A stretch of 64,000 bases of DNA from Agrobacterium tumefaciens (GCA_025560025.1 CP048487.1:322413-386412); one strand, 5' to 3'; positions 37,297 to 46,659 are shown, numbered from the stretch's first letter. A program made the numbers and translations. Notes: generated by a model not told the origin, from the sequence alone.

Positions 37297-38745
37297 TCAA
37301 ACTGCAGGCGCGATGCAAAGCGGGCCGAACAAGCGCTCGTTTTCTGCCCGCTCCGCTGCTTCGACAGGATTTCGCGAAACCACAAAATTCATCATCATAC
37401 CATGATCCTCATGCTCGAGCTTGTGACAATGCAGGAGATATCGTCCTTCATACTGGTCGAAGGCGACGAGAACCTCGATCGACTCCTGTGCCCACATAAG
37501 AACGGTGTCTTTCCATCCGGTTTCCCACGGCATGATTTGGCCGCGACCGCCCTCTCGCGATTGGATCTGAAAATGTCCGCCGTGGACATGGATAGGATGA
37601 GGCGCTCCGCCCGAGCTTTCGAAGCGCCATCGCTCGACCTTCCCGAACGGCACGACGAAATCGGTTAGCGCCATATTATATTCCCGGCCGTTGATGCGTT
37701 GATCGTTCTCAAAACGAAAAACGCGATCAGGTGGCCCGGAATGGTGTAGACGGTTTATCCGCGAGAGCTGCGTGGGTGGCTGCCAAGGATCTTTTGCGGC
37801 CTCTACCACGTCTATTTGCAGAAGCCGCCAACGTGAGGCCTCACAATCGATTCCGATTGTTCGACCAGGAAGGATGTTGCGAAGATCCAGCAGAATATCC
37901 ACACGTTCTGCCGGACCGATCTCTATTACATCCACCGCGGTCGCCTGCTCCAGCAGCCCACCATCGTTGCCGATCAGGATCAGAGGTGCCTGAGAATGCA
38001 AGCGAAACACACGGGCGTTGGCAGCGTTCAAGATTCGCAGACGGTAGAACTGATTTCCCATACGTGCGCTTGGCCATGACACGCCGTTTATGACCGGGAA
38101 ATCGCCTTCGGCGCCAGCGAGCACATTCGGATAGAACAAGCTGCCATTTTGGTCGATCTGCGCATCCCGAATAGCAAGCAGAAGTTCGCGGTCGCCTTTC
38201 GGAAGACGCAATGCCTCCTCTTCGTCATCTTCAACGACAAAGAATCCTGCCAGTCCTCCCCAGGCCTGCGCGCCGGTGCTTTCATGCGGATGCGGATGAT
38301 ACCAGTTCAACGCCGCCCGCTGGATCACCGGAAAAGTGATCCGCTTTTCGACGCCGGGCCCTAATATATCGGCCGGATGGCCGTCAACATCTGACGGCAG
38401 AACGAGACCATGCCAATGTACTGTCGTGGGCACATCCAGATCATTTCTAATCGTCTTTTCGAACGTTTCTCCGCGGCGGATGCGAATGCTCGGCCCCGGA
38501 CTGGAACCGTTATAACCAAAAACTGGATGTCTTTGTCCGGAAACGAACTCGTGATCAAGGGGCGAAGGAATGAGATATTCATCCTGCCCGGCGGTCACCA
38601 TCACCTTTAAAAGCGGCCGCTCCGCCGGCTCAGGCAAAGACGAGGGGGCGGAGGAACGCGCACCATAGAGATAATATCCTCCTCCCATGGAAAAGGCTCC
38701 CGCACCTAAAAAACTTAGTGTTTGCCGCCGAGAAAAACTGCGCAT
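37297..38745 (-). CDS. Multicopper oxidase, Tat-exported (first copy)
   Basis: The protein is about 482 residues long. The N-terminus SFSRRQTLSFLGAGAF is a twin-arginine signal. All four copper-ligand motifs are present: HWHG, HPHPH, HPIHVHG and HCHKLEHEDHGMM. It should oxidise a small substrate, Cu(I) or Fe(II) in the periplasm with reduction of O2. A related copy is encoded at 52106-53542. It sits between the siderophore ABC operon and the LysR/TrpD2 fusion, so iron or copper handling is likely. ATG 38745 is used; 38811 would extend the protein before the Tat signal. Confidence 0.9.
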   Translation of the reverse strand: MRSFSRRQTLSFLGAGAFSMGGGYYLYGARSSAPSSLPEPAERPLLKVMVTAGQDEYLIPSPLDHEFVSGQRHPVFGYNGSSPGPSIRIRRGETFEKTIRNDLDVPTTVHWHGLVLPSDVDGHPADILGPGVEKRITFPVIQRAALNWYHPHPHESTGAQAWGGLAGFFVVEDDEEEALRLPKGDRELLLAIRDAQIDQNGSLFYPNVLAGAEGDFPVINGVSWPSARMGNQFYRLRILNAANARVFRLHSQAPLILIGNDGGLLEQATAVDVIEIGPAERVDILLDLRNILPGRTIGIDCEASRWRLLQIDVVEAAKDPWQPPTQLSRINRLHHSGPPDRVFRFENDQRINGREYNMALTDFVVPFGKVERWRFESSGGAPHPIHVHGGHFQIQSREGGRGQIMPWETGWKDTVLMWAQESIEVLVAFDQYEGRYLLHCHKLEHEDHGMMMNFVVSRNPVEAAERAENERLFGPLCIAPAV

Positions 38746-38917
38746 TCCCACCTGTTCCCGATTTTTGATTGCGCTAGCGGCAATGATAATTATAAGTTGA
38801 GTATTGGACACAAGTTATGTGTTGAAGATGACGGGGTCAACGACCGTCACTTAGAGAAGCTCCAATTTACGAAAATTGATAAGTCCCCATCCAGATGGAA
38901 GAAGTGTGACTAAGAAC

Positions 38918-40375
38918 ATGGGAGACATGAAAGCGGTAAAAAGACCGCATGGCGGGCTTATCCATCTTAACCGGGTCAAGCTGCTATTCATCCTTGATAC
39001 GTTGCTAAGAGAGGGGAGTGTAGGTGCGGCCGCCAAAAGCATGGGAGTTCAGATTTCTGCGATGAGCCGCATGTTATCGGAGCTGCGAGAGCACTACGGC
39101 GATGCGATATTCGACCGTACTGGTCGAGGTATGCGACCGACGGAGTTTGCGGAATCGTTACGCCTGAGGGTCCGTGGACTGGCTGAGGAAGCCGAGGATC
39201 TTCTTCTCCGTCGGATATCTCAGGAGGAAGCCGTCAGTGCCACCAAACAGGCGGGTCGAGAGTGGCTGCAGCAAGCCGTAATATCTGCCCCTCCTCTCGC
39301 CGTTACACATGGCGAGCGGCTTGAAGCGACGCCGTCTCCGCGCGGTACGGCCCGTCGATTGGCAACGATTGGTCACAATGCGGAACCGCACCGGCGTCTG
39401 GCGAAGTACATCGCTACCACAGCCCCTGGACCTGGCCGAAGCCGACCACTTGGAATAAAAGAAGCGGAGGATGCGCTTGGAATAATTTTGCGAGGTGAGG
39501 CCGATCCGATACAGATTGGCGCGCTTCTCATGACGATGCAGTATAGAGGCCTCACGGCTTCGGAGCTTGCGGGTTTTGTTCGAGCCATTCGCCACCAAAT
39601 AGTCATCCGTGTTCCCGGACGCCTTCAGCCCCACCTGGACTGGCCAGCCTATCTCTCCCCGAAATGGCGAGAGCCGCTATGGTTCATGCATTCCGTTCGT
39701 CTCGTTGCGATGGCAGGATATCGGGTTGTGATCCATGGAAACTTTGGAAGCGGTAGCGAGGGCGGCAAACTGGAAGCCGCAGCCAGAGATGCAGGTATTT
39801 CTGTTTGCCTGACGTCGAAGGATGCAGTTGAAGCATTCACTGAAGGTAACCTTGCCTATGTGCCACTGGGTGCTCTGGCCTACCAGGTTCAGGCGCAACT
39901 TGCTCTCTACCCTTTACTCGAAATGCGCACGCCACTTCATAGTGCTGTACACCTGATGAACCCGCTGAATGCAAAAACGACGCTGGTTGGAGCTGCCGAC
40001 AATGCCAGTCGTGATCTTTATCGGCAAGTGGCGCACCTCCTGGACATGGAAAGGGTGTCGGTTATCGGTTCGACCCGCGATTTCGCACAGGTTCCGCCGG
40101 GGCGGGCGACGCAAATTTTCCGCCTCGTCCACGGGCGTGATGTTGATGTCCGTATTGAGGCGCGTCGAACGACCAGATCTGGCTCCGCCAAACTGCTGAC
40201 ACAAAGGGAATATTGGGCGGCAGTTTGGTCAGGTGGCGCTCGAGATCAGGAAGCGGAGGACTGCATTCTTCACACCGCGGCGGTCGCCCTTATGAGCTTG
40301 TCCGACGATCCCCACTCCAGCTTCATCGACGCTCTCGAACAGGCTAGGTCGCTCTGGGTTCGGCGCACCGGCTGA
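38918..40375 (+). CDS. Fusion of LysR-type helix-turn-helix and TrpD2/YbiB-like phosphoribosyltransferase fold
   Basis: The protein is about 485 residues long. Residues from about 15 to 100 are a LysR-style winged helix: HLNRVKLLFILDTLLREGS, then VGAAAKSMGVQISAMSRMLSEL and FDRTGRGMRPTEFAESL. From about residue 155 the text changes to a glycosyltransferase family 3 N-terminal domain (LGIKEAEDALGIILRGEADP, RGLTASELAGFVRAIR) and then a nucleoside/anthranilate phosphoribosyltransferase-like body (VIHGNFGSGSEGGKLE). No LysR effector domain is present. YbiB/TrpD2 proteins bind nucleic acid, so this may be a sensor-regulator of the nearby iron/copper genes. Starts at 38906 or 38876 are possible. Confidence 0.75.
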   Translation: MGDMKAVKRPHGGLIHLNRVKLLFILDTLLREGSVGAAAKSMGVQISAMSRMLSELREHYGDAIFDRTGRGMRPTEFAESLRLRVRGLAEEAEDLLLRRISQEEAVSATKQAGREWLQQAVISAPPLAVTHGERLEATPSPRGTARRLATIGHNAEPHRRLAKYIATTAPGPGRSRPLGIKEAEDALGIILRGEADPIQIGALLMTMQYRGLTASELAGFVRAIRHQIVIRVPGRLQPHLDWPAYLSPKWREPLWFMHSVRLVAMAGYRVVIHGNFGSGSEGGKLEAAARDAGISVCLTSKDAVEAFTEGNLAYVPLGALAYQVQAQLALYPLLEMRTPLHSAVHLMNPLNAKTTLVGAADNASRDLYRQVAHLLDMERVSVIGSTRDFAQVPPGRATQIFRLVHGRDVDVRIEARRTTRSGSAKLLTQREYWAAVWSGGARDQEAEDCILHTAAVALMSLSDDPHSSFIDALEQARSLWVRRTG

Positions 40376-40492
40376 CACGGCTTGTGTTGCGACGAATTCG
40401 CCAGCTGAGCAAAAGGAATTGCACCGTACCGGCAAGACGGAAACGGTGCAACGAGCGACTGGAGCGGACTGAACTCGTCTCTATGAGAGCCG

Positions 40493-42568
40493 TCAGAACT
40501 TGCTTGTCAACGAGACAAAATAGGTCCGGCCATTTTCCTTATAGTTCGATGAGCTCTCGGGCTGGGAGTCGAAGATATTGTTGACGCCAGCCTTCATCGT
40601 GAAATTGTCATTGATGTCATATTTTGTGGAAAAGTTGACGTTGGAATAGGGCTTGACGTTCTGTGCGGTCAAGGTTTCCGTTACCTCCACATAGTCAACC
40701 TGTTTGCCATACCAGTCCAACGACGCGGTAAAGCTAAGATTTTCGCGTGCCTGCCACGTCATCTCCGTATGGATCGCGTATTCAGGATCCGCCGACAGGG
40801 GCATTCCTGTTTCCAGGTTCTTTGACTCCAGCAGGTACGTGAAAGCGTTCGTCCACGTCCAGTCAGGATGGATCGGTATTGTCAGGCTGCCCTCTATCCC
40901 TTGAGAGCGGGCACGGTCTACGTTGATCTGCTGAACGTATTTCGTGCCGTCACCGAGGATGAGAGAAGCAACCCGCGCGGACGTGATCTTGTTCTTGACG
41001 TCGTTGAAGAAGTAGGTGGCGCTCGCCTGCCAGGCACCGTCGTCATAATAGAAGCCGGCCTCGAAACTGTTGCTCGTTTCTGGTTCAAGATCGGGGTTGC
41101 CGACCATTTCGCATGGCCCACCGACCGCTCCACAACCGCGGCCGCGGGAGGTCGTAACCCAGTTGGGATCGAGTTGCCTCAGATTGGGAGCCTTGAACGC
41201 TTGCGCCCAGCCCGTCTTGAAGGTCAAGGCATCTGTCAGGTCATAAGTAAAGTAAGTTCTCGGACTGAAATGCGAACCAAACTGCTCGTGATAGTCGTAG
41301 CGCAGCCCGGCGGTCATCCGGAAGGCCTCGGTAAACTCGATTTCGTCCTCGGCGAAGAGTGCACCGGTGAAAACACTTGCGAGTGCTTCCCCGCTTGAAC
41401 CGGTCAACGAGTTCTCCTTGCCAAGATTGACCGGATCATCAAGCTCTTCATACCGGAACTCTCCACCGACAATCACGTTATGCGTCCAGAAATAATCGAA
41501 CGGTGTCAGCGCGAGCTTGCTGTCGAATGTATAGTTACGTGACGTAATCTCTTCGCTCGACACGCGATTGTTATTTGTGGCCTGTTCAAAAAAGCCAGTC
41601 GTTGTCGATGTGCCAATGTCCCACTCCCCGACATGACGAAGAGAGGCCGTCGTTCGCTCGATTTCGGTTTTACTGGTGTCGGTCACACCTTCTGCAAGAT
41701 AAGGCTTGTAGCGTTCTCGACCATGGCCGAGTTCCAGATCGAATGTTTGGTCGGCAGAAGGCGTGAAGGTGAGACGTCCAGTCAGGTCGAAGTTATCGCT
41801 CCCATCCGGCACGGCGATGTCGTCGGCTGCTGCGCCATTATCAGAGTTCTTCTTGCTGATGTTTCCAAAGGCCGTAAAGCCCAGCACGTCATCGATGATC
41901 GGACCGCTGATATAGCCATTCAGTCGCCGTGTCTTACCGGTAGCGCTGCTGTCGGGAAGAAGGAACTCCGTCGTCAACGATCCTGTCCAATGATCGCTGC
42001 CTTTTTTCGTGATAATATTGATGACACCCCCAAGCGCATCAGAACCATAGAGCGTTGACATTGGACCCCGAACGACTTCAATCCTCTCGATCGCTTCGAT
42101 CGGCACCCAATCGAGATCACCATTGTAGTGGCGCAGCGTGGTGGCGCTGGCGTTGACGCGCTTGCCATCGATCAAGATCAGTGTGTACCCATCCCCTAGA
42201 CCGCGCATGCTGATCCCCCGCGTGCCGCCGCTACTGAAGCCGACATTAACCCCGGGCACTGTACGAATTGCTTCCGAGATGTCAGCGATTGCTTTCTTCT
42301 TTAATTGATCTTCACTGATTACGGAGACGCTCGCGGGCGCGCGCTTTATGTCCTGCTCATAACCACCTGCCGTAATGACGATCGTTTCAAGCACGGTCGA
42401 GGTATCGTCCGCCGTTCGATCCTGAGCAAAGAGTGTCGAATGAATCGGGGTGCACGACAAGAATGTTAGAATCGTCAATCGTCGCGAGAGTCTGAACCAC
42501 TTTAAATTTGGCCGTCCGGCGACGCCGCCGTATCCGGTTGCAAAGTAGTTCGATCGCCCCATTTTCAT
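40493..42568 (-). CDS. TonB-dependent siderophore receptor (FepA/CirA-like)
   Basis: The protein is 691 residues long. After a signal region it has a TonB-box-like segment (VLETIVITAGG), a plug domain (RAPASVSVISEDQLKKKAIAD ... IEVVRGPMSTLYGSDALGGVINIIT) and a beta-barrel ending in YFVSLTSKF with the terminal Phe typical of outer-membrane proteins. It would import a ferric siderophore, probably the same one handled by the ABC operon at 33466-37146. A strong inverted repeat lies directly before the start. It faces the LysR/TrpD2 fusion gene tail to tail. Confidence 0.92.
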   Translation of the reverse strand: MKMGRSNYFATGYGGVAGRPNLKWFRLSRRLTILTFLSCTPIHSTLFAQDRTADDTSTVLETIVITAGGYEQDIKRAPASVSVISEDQLKKKAIADISEAIRTVPGVNVGFSSGGTRGISMRGLGDGYTLILIDGKRVNASATTLRHYNGDLDWVPIEAIERIEVVRGPMSTLYGSDALGGVINIITKKGSDHWTGSLTTEFLLPDSSATGKTRRLNGYISGPIIDDVLGFTAFGNISKKNSDNGAAADDIAVPDGSDNFDLTGRLTFTPSADQTFDLELGHGRERYKPYLAEGVTDTSKTEIERTTASLRHVGEWDIGTSTTTGFFEQATNNNRVSSEEITSRNYTFDSKLALTPFDYFWTHNVIVGGEFRYEELDDPVNLGKENSLTGSSGEALASVFTGALFAEDEIEFTEAFRMTAGLRYDYHEQFGSHFSPRTYFTYDLTDALTFKTGWAQAFKAPNLRQLDPNWVTTSRGRGCGAVGGPCEMVGNPDLEPETSNSFEAGFYYDDGAWQASATYFFNDVKNKITSARVASLILGDGTKYVQQINVDRARSQGIEGSLTIPIHPDWTWTNAFTYLLESKNLETGMPLSADPEYAIHTEMTWQARENLSFTASLDWYGKQVDYVEVTETLTAQNVKPYSNVNFSTKYDINDNFTMKAGVNNIFDSQPESSSNYKENGRTYFVSLTSKF

Positions 42569-42579
42569 AACCGTAATCC

Positions 42580-42612
42580 CCGATAACTTGACTGTAATTG
42601 TCGAGTTATCGG
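42580..42612. promoter_or_regulatory. Long inverted repeat before the TonB receptor gene
   Basis: CCGATAACTTGAC (42580-42592) and GTCGAGTTATCGG (42600-42612) are 13-base arms with one mismatch and a 7-base centre. It begins 11 bases upstream of the receptor start, so binding there, or a hairpin in the mRNA, would block expression. It is not a classical Fur box. Confidence 0.55.
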
Positions 42613-42832
42613 ACCGGGAAAGAGCACGTCAACGACGATGTTTTTGAACCATTCCAAGTTAATGAAAATGAAACGGTAACCGCTACCGCGTGCGTTCCTT
42701 TCATCAAGACACCCTGTGTCAAAACCGTTGTGCCCACCGGTGCCACGCGATTGGCGTCGGTCGCCACCGATGTGACGCCTTCCTCCATACCGCCGCGAAG
42801 CCTCATCCCCGCCCACGCTGGAAGGGCAGATC

Positions 42833-43387
42833 TCAGATTCTCGCCTTCACACCGTTCAGGAAGAGGTCCACCGCCGAGCCGGCGGCCCGGGCGATTTCCT
42901 CGGGGTCCAGAGGCTTTCTCAAACCGAGGACGATCTCCATGTAGAGATTTCCGCGTAGGATTCCGATAAACTGCTGCGCGGCGGACTTGGGATCATCGAC
43001 GTGGATCTCACCGCGGCCCTGAGCCTCTTTCAGGATGTCGGCAACCCAGTCGGCGCCGCGGTCGGGGCCGTTCCTGTAAAAGTTGGCCGCAAGATCGGGC
43101 AGGCGCGAGGCTTCGCTGACGACCACGCGATAGACGCCGATCATCCTGCGGGACATGAAGATGTTCAGAAGCCGCGTCGCGAAATCCGTCAGCGTTTCCT
43201 CCAGCCCCTTGCGCACCGGCCCCGCGGTCAGCAGGGGGCCGAATATCTGTTCCGCGTTCTCCGAGACCAAAGCGGTGAACAGCCCCTCCTTGCTGCCGAA
43301 CGTGGTGTAAATGTTCCGCTTCGAGCCACCGATGCGTTCGATTACCGCGTCGATGCTGGCCGCGGCATAGCCGTGCTCGAAAAACAC
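42833..43387 (-). CDS. TetR family regulator, N-terminally truncated
   Basis: The protein is about 184 residues long. It begins inside helix 1 of the DNA-binding domain (VFFEHGYAAASIDAVIERIGGSKRNIYTTF), where related regulators carry 15-20 more residues with basic character. A stop codon in the same frame lies about 20 bases upstream, so a longer start is impossible in this sequence. The effector domain is complete. It abuts, head to head, a broken MFS gene, and the junction probably results from a deletion. It may be non-functional in DNA binding. Confidence 0.65.
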   Translation of the reverse strand: MFFEHGYAAASIDAVIERIGGSKRNIYTTFGSKEGLFTALVSENAEQIFGPLLTAGPVRKGLEETLTDFATRLLNIFMSRRMIGVYRVVVSEASRLPDLAANFYRNGPDRGADWVADILKEAQGRGEIHVDDPKSAAQQFIGILRGNLYMEIVLGLRKPLDPEEIARAAGSAVDLFLNGVKARI

Positions 43388-43430
43388 CGCGGCCGCCGCA
43401 TCCTTCTATTCGGCGGGCGAGCTTCTCGCC

Positions 43431-44580
43431 ATGCCGTTCACGACATGGTTCGCGATCACGTTCAGCGTGCGGCGGTTCCATCTCTCCATGCTGGCCCTGT
43501 CGGCGGCGATCGCGGCCGTGCTTCCCCTCACCGTCGACCTGAACCTGCTTCTGGCGCTGCGCCTCGTTCAGGGGGTGAGCGCCGGCGCGCTCATCCCCAT
43601 CCTGATGATGATGGCGCTGAGGACGCTTCCGCCCTCGATCCGCCTGCACGGCCTCGCGCTTTACGCGATGACCGTCACCTTCGCGCCGAATGTGGCGATC
43701 TGGATCGTCGGGACAATGGACCGATGTGGTCGCGGACTGGCGTTGGCTCTACTGGCAGTTCGTTCCGGTGGCGGTAGTGTCGGGCGCGCTCGTCGCCTGG
43801 GCCCTGCCGCGCGAGCCGATCATCTGGAAGCGGTTCTCCTCCATCAACTGGATGGGCCTCCTGACCGGCATTCCCGGGCTGCTCCTGCTCGCCGTGTCTC
43901 TCGATCAGGGCAACCGGCTCGACTGGTTCAATTCACCGCTGATCTGCAGCGCCATGGCGGTCGGCTGCATCTGTCTGGTCGCCTATGCCGTCGTGGAGTG
44001 GTCGCATCCGGCGCCCTTCGTCAAGTTCCAGCTCCTGGCGCGCCGCAACCTTCATCTCGGCTTCACGATCTTCATCTTCATACTGATCGCGCTCATCTCC
44101 GGCGCAGTGCTGCCCTCTTCTTTCCTGGCGTCGAACTGAGGCTACCGGGCGCTGCAAAGCGCCCCGATCGGGCTGCTTGTTGGACTGCCGCAACTCGTCG
44201 CCGGCTCGCTGGTGGCGCTGCTGCTTTACAGGAAATGGGTGGACGCGCGCCATGTGTTCGCCGCCGGTCTGGCGCTGATCGGCCTTTCCTGTTTCCGGGG
44301 CGCGCAGGTCGATGCCAGCTGGATGTGGGAGCAGTTCGTGCCCATCCAAATCATGCAGGCGATCGGGCAGCCCATGGCGGTGGTGTCGATGCTGTTCCTT
44401 GCGACCAGTGTCGTCCAGCCGATGGAAGGCCCCTATGTCTCCGGCTTCGTCAACACCTTGCGCGCCCTCAGCACGCTTCTCGGCGGGGCGCTGGTCAATC
44501 CGTCGCCTCCGACCTGTCATTCATCACCTGCGCACCATATTGCGGGACCAACACAAAGGCCGGGCGTCCGACCTGATCGC
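43431..44580 (+). pseudogene. MFS drug transporter (EmrB/DHA2 type), broken
   Basis: The N-terminal part is missing. The first frame reads TLPPSIRLHGLALYAMTVTF until about 43715, then the frame shifts to LYWQFVPVAVVSGALVAWAL. A TGA at 44137-44139 interrupts an otherwise open frame that continues with GYRALQSAPIGLLVGLPQ. A final shift occurs near 44500. The segments match the fourteen-segment drug transporter family. The neighbouring truncated TetR gene may have been its regulator. Confidence 0.7.
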
Positions 44581-44637
44581 CGGAACCGGCGAAGGAGATG
44601 ACGCCAGGCATCTGGAGCAGAGTCGGACCTATGAAGC

Positions 44638-45081
44638 TCAATCGTCTGTGTCGAAGTCGATCAGTCGGCCGTCGGCGGCGAATTCGGCATCGAATTCGCG
44701 CCCGTCGTCAAGGTGGCCCTCGATCTCGATGCGTCCGCCACGCTCGAATTCAACCTTCTCCAGCGTGGCGTCGGCGGGCCAGGAGGAATTGGCGAGAACG
44801 GCCGCAGGTATCAGCGAGCGAACGGTCTCCGCCGGGAAGCGCCCGCGCCCACGGGCCTCGATCTCTTCGATCTCTCCGTTCCGATCCAACTCGACCTCGA
44901 CCCGGGTGCCGCCCGGCAGCGTGCCATGTACGTTCCGGCCGTATTCGGCACGCGGCTTTTCGCGAATCTCGATGTCGGTCAGGCCGAGGGCCGTGACGGC
45001 CGCCGGCAGGTCCTGTGCGGCGAGAAGCCCGGGGGCTGTAAGGGCCGCGGCGAAAACGGCGGTCGGCAAAATGCGTTTCAT
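44638..45081 (-). CDS. Small secreted PepSY-like protein
   Basis: The protein is about 147 residues long. It starts with the signal peptide RILPTAVFAAALTAPGLLA and is otherwise acidic, with two repeats of a PepSY-like pattern (RVEVELDRNGEIEEIEARG and IEIEGHLDDGREFDAEFAADG). PepSY domains occur in periplasmic proteins and often bind or inhibit other proteins. ATG 45081 is the start because it begins the signal peptide. The stop of the methyltransferase gene lies 38 bases upstream on the same strand, so it may be the last gene of the padR operon. Confidence 0.65.
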   Translation of the reverse strand: MKRILPTAVFAAALTAPGLLAAQDLPAAVTALGLTDIEIREKPRAEYGRNVHGTLPGGTRVEVELDRNGEIEEIEARGRGRFPAETVRSLIPAAVLANSSWPADATLEKVEFERGGRIEIEGHLDDGREFDAEFAADGRLIDFDTDD

Positions 45082-45119
45082 GATCTTCACTTTCTTTCGG
45101 TTCAAGCGGGAGGGATGGC

Positions 45120-46079
45120 TCATTCCGTCGATAAACGGCTGATCTCAAGGCCGGTTCCGATCGGAAGAAGCACGCTGGACATGCCCAGCACGGCGCGGAC
45201 GGCCTCGGCATAGCGGCGGATCTCCGGCCCGCCCGGACGGATCATGTTGTCGGCGACGATCATCGCGCCGGGGGCGAGCTTCGGCAGGAGGGCCTGAAGG
45301 CAGGGCGCATAGAGATCCTTCCAGCAGTCCAGAAAGACCATGTCGGGCCGTTCTTGCATGGCGCCGATGAGTTCCAGCGCATCGCCCACGCGGAAATCGA
45401 CATGTCCGGAAAGCCCGGCGCGTTCCGACATCTCCTGCGCATGGGCGGATTTGTAGGCGTGAAGCTCCATGGTGACCAGCCGCCCGCCCGAGGCGCTGGC
45501 CGCCTCGGCCAGCCAGATGCCGGAATAGCCGAAGGAGGTGCCGATCTCCAGGATCACCGGCGCGGGCAAGCTGCGTGCCAGCGTGTTGAGGAAGCGCCCG
45601 GTATCAGGGCCGATGGCACGCATGCGCCGGTCCTGTCCGCCGTCGCGGCCGCCCGGCGCTTCGCGGGCCAGGCCACGTTCTTCCGTCATCCGGGCGTGGT
45701 AGAGGTCCAGCACCGTGCGAACCTTGTCGTCCAGGTGATGTTCCGCGATCGGGCCGGTCGGTCGGGGTTCGTGCCAGTCGATGACCAGTTCCTCGCGGAA
45801 GGCGAAACGGACGAGGTGACGCGCCACCACATCCTGCAACCTTTCGATATCGTCGGGGATCGTGGCCTCGACGTCGATCCGCAAGGCACCGTCCGCCGCC
45901 ATCAGCCGGCAATCGCCGATGCTGAAGCCGATTCGCCCCTGCCGTTCGTCGAATTCGACCGGCAGCTTGTGGCCGAAATGCTTGCAGAGCTGCTGGAGGT
46001 AACGGCTGGCATGTCCGGTACGGACGACGGCCACGCGGCGGGCCGGGGTTCCTGCATGGTCATGGCTCTGATCGGTCAT
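45120..46079 (-). CDS. Fusion of DUF2218 and class I O-methyltransferase
   Basis: The protein is 319 residues long. Residues about 15-105 match DUF2218 (TGHASRYLQQLCKHFGHKLPVEF, RIDVEATIPDDIERLQDVV), a small domain usually found alone and near siderophore-interacting reductases. From about residue 150 the text is an O-methyltransferase of the caffeoyl-CoA/catechol type (VILEIGTSFGYSGIWLAEAA for SAM binding, MVFLDCWKDLYAPCL for the metal site). A catechol-modifying role linked to siderophores is conceivable but inferred. Its start overlaps the padR stop. Confidence 0.75.
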   Translation of the reverse strand: MTDQSHDHAGTPARRVAVVRTGHASRYLQQLCKHFGHKLPVEFDERQGRIGFSIGDCRLMAADGALRIDVEATIPDDIERLQDVVARHLVRFAFREELVIDWHEPRPTGPIAEHHLDDKVRTVLDLYHARMTEERGLAREAPGGRDGGQDRRMRAIGPDTGRFLNTLARSLPAPVILEIGTSFGYSGIWLAEAASASGGRLVTMELHAYKSAHAQEMSERAGLSGHVDFRVGDALELIGAMQERPDMVFLDCWKDLYAPCLQALLPKLAPGAMIVADNMIRPGGPEIRRYAEAVRAVLGMSSVLLPIGTGLEISRLSTE

Positions 46080-46642
46080 CAGCTGCGTTCCACATCTTGC
46101 GCGGCCGCATCCAGCGCGGCGGCGATCTTGTCGGCTGTGGCCCCGCCGACGGGCCCGCTCCGCAACCTGAGCCGCAAGGCGAGCTTGAGGTTCTCCATGC
46201 CGCGCAAGATCGGGGCGGGTATCTCGCCGCGTCCGGGGGTGCCGGTGCGGTTCAGGAGGTCGTCCACCGCCGGCCGGTTCTCTTCGAGGAAAGCCTCGCC
46301 TTCAGCCGTGATGCGATAGGTCTTGCGGCCCGAGGGGGCCGGCTCGACCGTCGCGTAGCCCACATCGTCCAGCCATGAGAGTATCGGGTAGATCACGCCG
46401 GGACTGGGGCTGTAGCTGCCGCCGAGACGTTCCTCGATCGCCTTGATCAGTTCATAGCCGTGACGGGGCTGGTCGGCGATCAGCGCCAGTATCAACAGGC
46501 GCAGCTCGCCATAATCGAAGGGGCGGCCATGGCGGCGATGTCCGCCACGATGGCCCTTGTCGTGGCCGCGATGACGCGGATATCCGGTTTCGGAATCCGG
46601 GGGTGCCGGGCGGTCAGGATTGTGTTCGTTTCTGTGTTTCAT
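46079..46642 (-). CDS. PadR family regulator with His-rich N-terminus (YqjI-like)
   Basis: The protein is about 187 residues long. The first 40 residues are rich in His (positions near 3, 7, 24, 27, 31, 35 and 38), the pattern seen in YqjI, which senses metals such as nickel and controls a ferric reductase. A PadR winged helix follows (GELRLLILALIADQPRHGYELI, PSPGVIYPILSWLDDVGY). It probably represses its own operon and the divergent gene at 46797 through the palindrome at 46660-46671. It overlaps the DUF2218-methyltransferase gene by one base. Confidence 0.85.
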   Translation of the reverse strand: MKHRNEHNPDRPAPPDSETGYPRHRGHDKGHRGGHRRHGRPFDYGELRLLILALIADQPRHGYELIKAIEERLGGSYSPSPGVIYPILSWLDDVGYATVEPAPSGRKTYRITAEGEAFLEENRPAVDDLLNRTGTPGRGEIPAPILRGMENLKLALRLRLRSGPVGGATADKIAAALDAAAQDVERS

Positions 46643-46659
46643 ACCGCATCAGATATGTC

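Noticed and set aside
38776..38800. Possible Fur box before the multicopper oxidase (AATGATAATTATAAG)
   Set aside because: The match covers only about half of the consensus in an AT-rich stretch, so it is not strong enough to report.
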